A stretch of 64,000 nt of DNA from assembly GCF_000006565.2 (NCBI RefSeq), contig NC_031478.1, positions 5,294,212 to 5,358,211 of the forward strand, given 5' to 3'. Position numbers and translations under genes: made by a program. Shown here piece by piece: positions 1-10,500 of this stretch. Origin of the DNA: Toxoplasma gondii ME49. Taxonomy: Eukaryota; Apicomplexa; Conoidasida; Eucoccidiorida; Sarcocystidae. Under the pieces are notes generated by a model that saw only the letters and a program-made list of their open reading frames with translations, was not told the origin of the DNA and ran no database searches. Within the stretch, counting starts at the first letter, position 1, and each line of letters opens with the position of its first letter.

Positions 1-347
1 AATCTCCTTTTATATTCTGTCTGTTTTGCCTTGTCTGTCCGTATTTTTCTCATTCATCGAGCTCCCGCGTTTCACCAGGACACCCATATCTATCTCGATA
101 TGCCAACTCAGCTGCGCATATCTGCGTTTCCGTTTCTGCAGTTATCCATGGATCTATGGTTCCAGGATGTATACATATGCATATATCATATGTATATATC
201 ATATGTATATCTATCTGTATGTTTGTGCATATATATATGTATACATATTTGTATATATATTTGTGTATATACAGGTGTCTGTAAACATACGGAAGCAGGT
301 TGAGGGTCATTTAGTGCGTCTGGTGTCTGTACATCCTGCGTTTGCAG
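1..347. other. Non-coding lead-in, probably an SRP9 intron
   Basis: No exon is supported here. The stretch holds imperfect TA/CA-rich repeats at about 170-290 and ends in the splice acceptor TTTGCAG at 341-347. It is most likely the intron before the first visible SRP9 exon, so the SRP9 start codon should lie outside the window. Confidence 0.6.
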
Positions 348-1152
348 ACACGATATACGATGAAGTACAAGAGACAGTCTGCGGAGCTGACACTGAAGGT
401 GACGGATAACGTAACGGTGAGGTCACGGAAATCGTTTTTTCGATTCCGAGCTGGTCTCTGTCTTTTCCTGTCTCTCTGTGCATCTGGCTCCCTGCAAGTG
501 TTTCTCTCACTCTCTTTCCGTGAGTTCCCATTTCTCTCTGCCTCAGTGCGTCTTGTCTCCGTGTGTGTCTGTGTAGGCATGTCTCTCTATCTGTCTGTAT
601 CTACACCTCTACCATCTGCATATCTCTAACCGTTTCTCCCTGTACACTGTGGACGTCGACATCTGTTTCACCGCAGTAGACGCGTGACGTTCGTGTGGTA
701 TCTGCGTTCCTTGCATGAAGACAGGCGCGACAAGTTCCTGTGAAAACTCGCAAAACGGCGAGCACTCTTTGCCGCGCTGCATGTTTGTTTCTTCAGTGCC
801 TCAAGTACAGAGCAACAAACCCAGCAGAGTTGAAAAATGTCGAGCGGCTTGGCCATGCATTCATGCAATGGACTCTCCAGCCTTCCTCAGCTTCGAAGAA
901 CCTCCCGTTCGACTTTCTTCCCTCAGGTAACATGAACTCTTTTCTCACCGTCGCTTCACACAGACCCTCGCATGGCCTGCGAAGTCTTACACCTGGACGG
1001 CTATGCACTTTCTCAATCACGAGCGTAAAGATTTACATATATATATATATATATTTATATCGGCATATGTATACACATACATCCACATGCAAATACATGT
1101 ACAGATATAGACACATGTATACTCATAAGTGTAGATACAGATACAATACATC

Positions 1153-1191
<39 letters not shown>

Positions 1192-1510
1192 CGATACATA
1201 GATGTGCATATATATCTGTACGCATATAGTTAAGTATACATATATGCGTGTGGTGGTTTGGTGTAGATGCATACTGGTCGTAGGAATGCCGATGCGCTCG
1301 AGGTTCAATGATTGTAATCATCACGATTTAGTTGTACACCTCTTGGGAGGTCTGTGTTTTACGCTGGGGATGTACATACACATGTTCTGAAGTGAGGACG
1401 ACTGTTTGGTTAAGTTGAAGGTTGTTTGTTCTCGGTTTGTTTCAGGGACGAGTGAATCGGCGCCGAGCCAGCGAGAAGGAAAACCACGCCGAAGAAGGAG
1501 AGGGGCGTAG
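348..1510 (+). CDS. SRP9: Signal recognition particle 9 kDa protein (SRP9), 5' partial
   Basis: SRP9 pairs with SRP14 on the Alu domain of SRP RNA and helps delay elongation of secretory proteins in the cytosol. Three exons are visible: 348-416, 797-926 and 1446-1510. Splice phases are 0, 0 and 1, each exon is flanked by AG acceptors and GT donors (GTGAGG, GTAACA), and the frame closes at a TAG at 1508-1510. The joined frame reads [19 protein letters not shown], then [18 protein letters not shown], and aligns without gaps to the SRP9 core (animal form: LKYRHSDGNLCVKVTDD...CLVYKTDQAQDVKKIEKF). The last exon gives a short basic tail, RRRRRGA. About 25 N-terminal residues are missing and should lie upstream of the window. 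The introns contain TA microsatellites. The family call rests on recalled similarity; the exon chain is read from the sequence. Confidence 0.82.
1036..1185. repeat. TA-rich microsatellites in an SRP9 intron
   Basis: Two TA-dinucleotide runs (about 1036-1056 and 1156-1185) flank CATA/GATA-type imperfect repeats. They sit in the intron between SRP9 exons 797-926 and 1446-1510, like most TA runs in this window. Confidence 0.85.
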
Positions 1511-3971
1511 CGACAAAGGTTACTCTCTGTGAAAACTGTCTTCTTCTGTTTTTCTCTGTTGCCGCCGCCTTTCTTTAAGGCGCTCTGATTTCTGCCGCCT
1601 TTTTGGAACTACCAGCGACTCTCCGCCGAACTTTTCGCGTTCAATTCTCTCGATCGAACAGCTGCACACAGCAGTCATCGCCCACTGAAATAAAGCGCTG
1701 ACGACCGGAAGAGGAAGAGTTGACAAGAAAAGAAGGAGAAGGAAGAGAAGAAGGAGGGAAAAGGAAAGGAAATAGATGGAGAGAAAGTCGACGTATGCAT
1801 CGGAGACACGAAACGAAGTTCCGCTGTTTCTCTTCTCCACTTTTCTTAACACCAAGAGGCTCTCCACGCACTGAGAGACACCGGCGACTCTTCTTCATCT
1901 TCTTTCTATGCTGTGAAGACAGGAGAGTTTAAGAGAGCGTAGCGAGAGACTGTGGCTACACCCTGTGTTAGGAAGTTTCTAGGAAAAACAGGCACCTCCC
2001 TTTTTGCGTCGGCTGTTCCAGATCTGGCAGAAGCGGATGTACTCGCGTTGCTCTGGAACAAGATGGCTTGAGGATTCTCTTCTTTCCAGAAAGAAGATCA
2101 AGTCTCTTCGCCTGAGGGACAGCGCAATTCTGTCTCATGTTTCCTGCGCACACAGACGCCATCTACTTTCAATGTAGCGATAGGTGAGTTTCGCGCGTCA
2201 GTTTCACGGAAGTTTCGCTTCTCACCGACGCCACAGAGAAACTCTCTGGACACAGCCTAGACAGAATCGCATTCGCTGATACAATGTGAAGGTAGGAAAA
2301 GGCAGAGAAAGGCTAACGGCAACAAGTACGGACTGTCAACTGGAAAAAGCAGAGCTGGAACTCTTTTTCTGAGCACGCGACGCTGCACAGCCGCTGTGGT
2401 CACTCGAGCAGGGTGTCTCTGCCGGAGAGACAGAGAGCCACAGGAGAGGAGAACTGAAATTTTGTGTAAGTCGCCTTTTCTCTGTCGCTTCTCTTACAAA
2501 GACAACGCATCTGCGGCCTTTTCAAGCTGTGTCGGTCGAAAACGATCTGCCTTCATTTGGTTTCTGTGTCTGACTGCCAGTGTTCTCTCCACAAGGCCCT
2601 CTGTCTCTCCTGTTCCCTACACCCAAGGGAGGGAAGCAACTCAATTTCCGTTGCTTTGCCCTTCCGGTGTACAGACACCCGAACGGAAGAAGAGGCAAGC
2701 CAGCGAGTCTGGGAGTTCTACATGGGCCAGACTGATAATTGGTGTCGCAGGGCGAGAGATCTTTGCCGTCGAACGCTGCTGGAAAGCCGCCTCGAGTCCT
2801 TAGAGGAGAAACAAATGCAAGAGCTGCGTGGAAAGCTCAGCTTCCCTCTGTTGAAAAACTCCTTAAATCGACGTGGAACTCACGTTATTTTGCTTCAAAA
2901 GAACGTGACTTCTTCTGCAGTGTTTCTGCCAAGGCGCGTGAGAAGAACCACACACACTCCCAGCGAGTTCCGAGAAACGTCTCTGGAAAAGTCAGGAAAA
3001 TCCTCAAACGGGGTTCGGTGACGAAACCCCGTTGTCCTCCTCCGATGCCTTGTGTGCAACGGAGAGAAGGAATGTTTTTTCGGAAGTCGATGAAACTTCG
3101 AAACTGATGCGAAACGCCCGCCCAGTGTTCAAAACGCGTCGTGCTCTTCTGTTTGTGGAATCATTTTGGATGCTGCTGAAGGCGCTGCCACGAAGGCGAC
3201 ACCTGTCTCCTGCCCATCCGTGTCTCTCCTGCATATTTCTGTCTCTCTTTCCTCTCTGCGTTTCTTCCTTGTTTCTTTCCTGTCTCCTTTTCTCCGTCAT
3301 CTGTCTTGTCTCTCCTCTCGTCTGTGGTACGTGGAACATTTGCTTCTCCGAGAGGAGAAAAATGTAATACTTTGAGGCCCCCTGTCGCTCGAAGAGCCGC
3401 GGACTCTCCAATCCTCTGTTTCTCTGATTTCCATTTCTCGGCTTCCCCATATTTTTCGGTTGACTTTCCTTTCTCTGACTCTTGTGAAATCCGAGGGTGA
3501 CATGCACTGACACACAGTGCGCGTCAACAACGCGCGCAGTGACATGCAGAGACAGGAGGCGCCTGCAGCGAAAGGGGGACTTCGAGGATCCTTTTTCCCC
3601 AAGCAGCATTTTTAGGCCGAAGCTCCCTTTAACATTTTCGCTGTAAGAAGGCTTTGCGAACAAATCCAAAATAAAAGAAATCTCCGAAGCACCCCCGATT
3701 TCTTTAAGGCTGCGGCGCGCCCGGCCGGAACTGTCGTGTCTCCGCTTCCGCAGGCACCACTTGGCCGCCCTTTTGCAGACGAAAATCTCACCGCTGTCTT
3801 GTCTTTTTCAATGTTTTCCGTTTTTCACGCGCTTCTCTTTCTCACTTCACTCGGAACGAACTGCAGGTAAACGGCTGTTCGACCTCCTGGAGGGAGAAAA
3901 GCGAGGAACGGTTGTTTGTGCCGCATGCACTCTTTGACCATCTGAGATGTCATCATTTTTCGACTGCAACC
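1511..3971. other. Intergenic region between SRP9 and the F1 alpha-like gene
   Basis: No convincing exon chain was found on either strand. The region has a purine-rich tract at about 1720-1790, a copy of the near-palindrome CGGTGTACAGACACCCG at 2665-2681, pyrimidine-rich tracts near 3220-3330, and a GC-rich block near 3713-3730. It probably holds the SRP9 3' UTR and the promoter and 5' UTR of the downstream gene. Confidence 0.5.
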
Positions 3972-6900
3972 ATGTTGACTCGACGGCGACTCCTCCCCGT
4001 CTCGGGATTGTCTCCACGCCTGTGCGTTCCTCGAACTCTCCCTTCTTCCGTCTTCTCCAGCTTCCAGTCTTCGATTTCTCCTGGGCCAGTCAACACCCTG
4101 TGGACCGACCGCACTCGCGGCTTTCCCTTGAGCATCCTGTCTCTCAGACGCTTGCGCGCGAGCTCACAGTCTTCCGCCTTCGCGCGCCAAGACACTTCCT
4201 GGGTCTCAAACGTACATTGTCTCGCTGCAAAAGGACGGGGACGCGCATCGCTCCAGGTGGGGTACGTACACCCCAGCGGAGCTGGCGGCGGTCTCGCGGT
4301 GAGAGGCTTCGGAAGCGGAAGGAGACTCTCCTGCATCGAGGAACTGGAGAGAAGACTGGAGACGGGAGGAGGCGCAGGCGGCGGCGCAGGTGGATTCAAC
4401 GCGAACTTTCAGGGTGAAGTCCTCACAGCGACAGGTGAGAGCGAAGAATCCAATCGGATGAGGCAGACAGTTCAGGTGTATGCACACCGCAGCGTGGACT
4501 GGCGGGAGGCGGTGAGGAACGAAGACTGAGACCCTTCGACGCGAGGAAGTCTGTGAATTTCGTTTCTGACGTTTCGCGGCAGAAGACTGACAAGACAGGG
4601 GAAGACTGAACAGAGAATTCAGGTTTAGACACAGCTCGAAACAGGGACTGAGGAAAATCCCCGCGCGCGACAGTGTTTCAGCTTGCGTCTCTCTCGAGGC
4701 TGTCTCGCCTGCCTTGCTCTCAACTTCTCGCTCTGTCTCTTCACACACTCGTCCTGTTCTTCTTTCCTTGCGTGTGACGCAGCTGATGTTTTTCTTGTTC
4801 GGGGGCTTGGCGCAGCGTCGGTCGGTAGTCTCGTTCGCTTCGAAAGCCAGCCGCCGCCACCGTCAACTGGCTCTGATCCCCAGGTGGCGAGGCCCTCGAG
4901 TGCGTCGCATGCGGCAGCCGCATTCAACGTCGGAGTCGTTCTTCAGCTTCTCGATTCAGACCTGACGATTGTCGGCTTTCTCGGCTGCTGCGGCGACACA
5001 ACTCCGGCGCAACGCCTCCCTGTTTCCTCCCCGCCTCCACTCGTGGGCGATGTCTGCACGCTCGTTGAGGGTGGCGACGACCGCATCGAGGCTCCCTCTG
5101 AAAAAAAGCGGCCTTCGAGTTTCTCTCCCAGTTTCAACGCCCCTCTTTCTCCACTCTCTCTGTTCTCTTGCCTCTCCTCTTCCACCGAGAATCCTTTCAA
5201 GAAAACGCCTCGCTCTTCGAGTTTCAATGTCTTTTCTCTTCCGCCTCGCGGCGACTTCTCCTCGCCAGGCGGTGAAGCCGCTGCCCTCCCCACCGGCTCG
5301 GCAGTGCTGGACAGCCTGTCTCCTTTCCGGTTGGGCTCTGCGACCGCACTCGTCGGGCCGGTTGGGACAGGCAAGTCTATGGCGCTTCTGCCTCTCGTCG
5401 CCAGCCATCTTGTCGCCTCTTCAGACTCTCGCAGCGCGCCGCGATGGGATACATGCGCGCGAGGATCAGGCGCGTCGTCTGGCGGAGTACCTCCACCCGA
5501 GAGACCTCCTCCGCCTTCAGTTGTTTTCCTCGCCTTGGGGACTTCGCCTGCTGCTCTCAGGCAGTGGCTAGACACTCTCAGAGCGGTCGCCATCCCTTCG
5601 GCGACAGCAGCGGTCGTGTCTGCGGCGACAGCAGCTCCGGCGGGATGGGTCGACGAGGAGGAAAGACGAAGGAAATCGCGAGCGGCTGCCGACGGCGGAG
5701 CGTCTGAACCAGAAGAAGCTGCTGGCGACGAAGAAGCGACTTTCGCTTGCAGAAGCAACGCCGAGTTGGCCGCTTCTGTCCCGCCTGGAGTTCTCGTTCT
5801 CCACGTCCCCCCCGACGCGGGCCACACGTCCTGCTGTATGTACACCGCGCCAATGGTGGCTCTGAAGGCCGCCCTCGCGAGCGAAGCTGCCGGACAAAAC
5901 GTCCTGCTGGTGATCGATGGAGTCGACGCGCATGCAGCCGCTGCTGCGCAACTGAAACAGACTTTGGGCCGGCTGCTCGCGTCTCCGTCGACGCGCACCG
6001 TTCTCCCGGCTTCCGGATCCCCAGGCGCGAGCGCCACGCGCGGCTGGAGTGTACATACACCTGGAGGCGGCCTGTCGATGGCTAGCCACCAGTCGGGCGT
6101 CGTGGACGGCAGCGACAGTGGGTCTCGCGTCCCCGTCTTGCCGTTTGCTTCCCTGGGGAGTTTTTACGGGCAGCTCGCGAGTCAGGCAGGCACCAGCGAC
6201 GCGGAGGGCCGAACAGCCTCGCTTTCCCTCGTCTGCACCCTCGACACCCCGCCGGGTGTATCGACACCTGGGAACTCGGCGGCGGCAGGCGTCGGCGCGG
6301 ATCTGACGAAGCAGGAGAAGCAGTGGAACCGCGTTGTCAGCTCCGCAATTCAAGGCGACGCTTCTGTGGGAGACACGACTCTGCGGAAAGTCCTGGAGGC
6401 TGCGCAGGAGGCGCTTGTCTCCTCCGTCGACCGCGCCGTAGTGTTCCAAACCGACGTTCAGCTCGACAGGCAGAGCGCAGATCAGCTGAACAAAGACCGT
6501 GTGTTTCAGTGGCGACATAAGAGCTGTGGAGACAGCCGAAGCCACGGCGACGGCGAGGCTTCGTGGCGGCGCCCCGTACGGAGTTTATCGCGGAAGACTG
6601 TGGGAGGCGTCGGATCTGTGTATCCGATGCTCGACTTGGACTTTCTGCTCTCTTCGTCTCCCGCGCTGCTCTCTGCAGACGCTTGCGCGGCCCTCTCTGC
6701 CTCGTGTTTCTCCCCTGCTTTCCAAGCGACTCCGCCGCCGCCCGAGCTTCTTTTCGACGCCCTGAAAGATCTCTGCCGCAGATACGGGAAGGCCCTGCGA
6801 CACACAGAGAAGTCGCCGGGTGTGCAAACAGCTGGCAGACGCGCAGCGCCAATGCCTCCGCCTCTTCTTGCGGCTGCGGCAAGCGCCTTCGCCTGGCAAC

Positions 6901-7493
6901 AGAAGGTGCTCGGGAGCCAGCGAGAGCGACAGGAGATGATGGCCGCACTCAACCTGTTCGTGGACATCTGGGAAGAGGAAGACCTGACCAGTCTCCGCAT
7001 CGCCTCGGGTGTCTGTACAGCGCAGATCGCGGGACGCGTCTTCAGCGCCACGGAGCAGGTGCTGCTCCTGCGTGCGGCGGCGACGCTGCTTTTCTCTGCG
7101 CCGGCCGAGGAGGAGCGGGTCGCAGAGCAGCGACCCCAGGCAGTGTCAGCGAGCTACAAAATGCCATGGTTTGTTGGTCAAGACAGAGGTCTCGTTTCTT
7201 TCCGCGACATCTGCAGCTTTCAAGAAAGCCTTCTGAAGCTCTTCCGCGAGACGCACCCGACGGTGTGGAGGAGGCTCGAGGCGTCGCTCGCGCAGTCAGA
7301 CGAGAAAGAGGTTGAGATGCATGCGCAGCTGGGGGAGAACTCGCAGGACAAGAAACTCGTCGTCGTGGAACGGGAAGGCGAAGAACTGGACAAACAAGTC
7401 ACAGAACTCCTCCACGTGATTGGAGAAATCGACAGAGCCCTCCTTGCTCTGCGACACCAGCTGGCGCTCACCAGACCTCCAGCTGAAGAATAA
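3972..7493 (+). CDS. Divergent F1-ATPase alpha-subunit-like protein, mitochondrial
   Basis: Exons 3972-4434 and 4783-7493 join in phase 1 (GTGAGA...GCAG) to give about 1,057 residues, roughly twice a normal F1 alpha. The start is the first in-frame ATG; it opens MLTRRRLLPVSG, a basic Ser-rich mitochondrial presequence. Regions matching F1 alpha occur in order: GEVLTATADVFLVRGLG (beta-barrel domain), NVGVVLQLL, PTGSAVLDSLSPF, the P-loop GPVGTGKS at about 346-353, the Walker-B-like VLLVIDGVD at about 528-536, VFQTDVQLD, and FQESLLKLFRETHPTVW in the C-terminal helical domain. Insertions rich in Ser, Ala, Gly and Arg separate them. The P-loop differs from the usual GDRQTGKT, and the SVSRVGS segment that carries the alpha arginine finger is not recognisable; the matching stretch reads FLLSSSP. 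This suggests a non-canonical paralogue rather than the working alpha subunit. Whether it sits in the ATP synthase is unknown. Confidence 0.75.
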
Positions 7494-7504
7494 CACCACG
7501 GTGA

Positions 7505-10500
7505 TCAGGGAAAAGCAAAGAAGAAAGAAGAGGGGGGAGACAGCCAGACGGGAGAGAAAGAGGACTGTGTCTCTACTTGCGCTCGTGAAAGAATCAAACG
7601 TGAGATCTCAGCTGTGAGCCGTTCGAGAGCGGCGGTGTGTACTCGCCGGGAACCTCTGAAAGGCGCAGCACTGTGTCGAAACAGTTTCGCGCCGAGGTGG
7701 AAGTTTGCACGCCCCTCTGGGGTGTATTGACACTTGTGTCGCTGAGGCCGATGTACACTTGACCCACACCGTGGTCTCACCTGTTGCGCAGATGAGCTTT
7801 TGGAGTTCATCACCTTTCGTTGTGTTTGAGAAGCGACGGTTTCCTGGTCTCGAGTTGTCCAGTTCCACATCTAAGTGAAGGTCGAGACACCTCGTTCGGT
7901 GTCTAGGCCTCGTGTACAGCTTGTCAATCTGTTTTTTCGTAACGAAACTCTCCTCAAAAATTGAAGCAGACTCGCCAACTCCCCACAACCCGCGGGGCTG
8001 GCTGTCCACGTCCAGACGCATGCAGCTCGCACATCTTTTTGTTGTTGCTTTTCTGTAATTTTTCCTCTTTTGCAATCCTAGAGGGTACCTTGTAGGCGTG
8101 TCTACATATACATAGACATTTGTGTTTAAATATGTATATATATATATATATATAAGTATATATGTATATGTATATGCGCGTATATGTGTGTATGCAGTTT
8201 TCCAAGCACAGGGGAAGCGACTGGATTGTGGAGTGTCTGCTGCAAAAATAGGGTGACATTTTTGGGACGCCCGGGGGTGCTCCGTCGCTTGCAGGAGCCG
8301 CCGTTCGCGGGGCGGTTTGGTGTTTCACCTGTGCTCGAGAATGCTAAGGTTACCACCTGACATTTAACATTTCTCTCTGTCGCTCGGTCTGCCGATGCGA
8401 AGCTCCTTGGTCGGACTCGAGCTGCGTCCGGTCGCTTGACGCGCGCTTGAACGAGGCAGGAAGCGTTCCTCTTCGCGTCTAGAGGAAATGAAGAGCCGCA
8501 GTTCGTTTCCGTGGTGCGGCGTTTTCTTTCCCCTCAGCTCCTTTCTGCTTCCCTGCTTCCCCTGCGCAGCCGAGAGTGGAGCAGAGAAGCTTCTGGTCAG
8601 TGTCTCTGGAGACGAGACAGACGACCAAGCGAGCACTGAACGCGAAAAAAACCCGGACGCCCGCGAGCGTTTCGTCCAGGCCTTCAATGGCTCGGACAAC
8701 AAGCGCGACAGAGAGAAGGAGGCCGGACGCATGCGGCCGAGAACCAACGTGCAGCAGCCTCGCCAACGCGCGACGGACGCCTTGGATTTCTTGGTTTCAC
8801 AAACAGAGACCCCTTTGCTCGGGTGTCGACAAGGAACTGGGACATGCGACAAAGTGAATGCGAACTGAAACTTTGAGAAAACAAACGCAAGAACCCACTC
8901 TACGGGCTACACCGCAGATGGACGAGAGAAGACATGAACAGAAGACGCAGACAGCCTGCACAGACGCAAGGGAAAAGAGACGCTACCAAAGTCAGGAAAG
9001 AACCGACACCGTAGGAGACAGAGAAGAAGTGCGAAACGACGTCTGCGAGCGAGGCAAACACACAGTGAGCTTTCCACGACGAACGCGGAGCGAAGCCTCA
9101 GGGCGCAGAAGCCGCCGACAAGGCAAAACCTTAAACTCTTGAACATCTTTGTCTTGGCTGACAGCGTGCTCCGGGAGCGTTACGGCTTCCGACCTGTCTG
9201 GTCTTCTTTTCCAGCACTCCGTTTTTTCTTCGATTTGGAAGAAGACAGGGAGAAGAACGAACTCCAGGAGACTGAGGGGCGGAATGGCGGGATCCGCGTT
9301 GGAGGAAGAGAAAACGAGAGCAGGAGAGGAAACGGAACGCCTTCCACTTCGTCATGTTCACTCGATTCGCGAATCACTCGGACCGAACTCCTGGAAACGC
9401 AGGCCCCAATCAACGAAACAGAGTTCATAAAAAACGCGCATCTATTGCACAAGAAACCAGCTTCACACACACACACGTCCACAGTTGCTTAGACGCTTTC
9501 TCCATCTCATACTTTTTCCTTAGACGTCTTGTCTCTCTATTCACATCAAAGTACACATACATACACGCATACGCGCATATGTACGCAAGCACATACATCC
9601 TGCTAGCTGGAACTACGTGGACTCGGCTCGATAAGCTTGGATATATACACGCATCTATATATGGTCGCACGGAACAGGGCGAGCAAGTAAGTCTGCAACA
9701 AGTTTGTTTTTGGACAAATGAGTGGAGGCGAGCTTCGTTCGTCCTAACTTGAGTCTAGAAGAAGTCTTTGCGTCTGCAGAGAAAAGTCCCTGCCGCAGAC
9801 AAAGACCATAGAGAGCGGGACTTTTCTGTTTTTGGCAAATGCAACGAAAACGCCTCCACGCCTTACACGAGGGTTTTGAACGGAGCGGACGCGCTCGGTC
9901 GCAGTGCCTCGATTCGCTGAAGGAGCAAGAATGGGGAAAGACTGGAAAGAATTGGAGAAAAAAAACGGAGAACTCCGAGGAAACAAACCACACCGTCCCG
10001 CGGTCTGAAACCGACAGGCCGCTCGAATGTGAAATCCACTATCGAAAGAAAGTGCACTGCTTTCCCTTTTCTTTGACAGACAGCATCCCCGTCGTCGACG
10101 CCAACTGCGTCAACATGAACTCACGAATGCCCATTCTGTTCTCGCCGCGCTTCGTGCTACAATAAAAACCAAGAAGGCAACGGATACACGCGTCCACTGA
10201 CTTCCCGTTCAGACGGAAACCTCTGACACTGGGATGACTCTGATGCCCTCAAAACAACTTCACAAACTGCGCACAGGTTTCGAAAGATACATCTACCTAT
10301 CGAAATGATTGCACCGACACACAAATGTATACATAGAAACAAAGAGACACAGAGAGCGTCCCCCTACACTTGAATCAGTTTTAGCTATCGATCGATCTAT
10401 ATCTATCCGTATCTATCTGTTTCTATCTGTGTATCGATACAAGTGTATGCATATGTATGTATGTATTTATGTAGATGTGTGTGCATGTATTTGAGAAATG

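Noticed and set aside
3004..3669. Minus-strand 221-codon frame upstream of the F1 alpha-like gene
   Set aside because: Low-complexity Arg/Glu/Ser-rich translation, no motif, and overlapped by plus-strand frames of similar quality. Probably a shadow of UTR sequence.
8488..8868. Plus-strand 126-codon frame with a signal-peptide-like start (MKSRSSFPWCGVFFPLSSFL)
   Set aside because: It lies within an inferred intron of the minus-strand gene, has no motif, and overlaps equally open frames on the other strand. Not enough to call a gene.
10079..10165. Plus-strand exon-like stretch after TTTGACAG ending at a TAA (IPVVDANCVNMNSRMPILFS)
   Set aside because: Acceptor and stop are present, but no upstream plus-strand exon in a matching phase was found.
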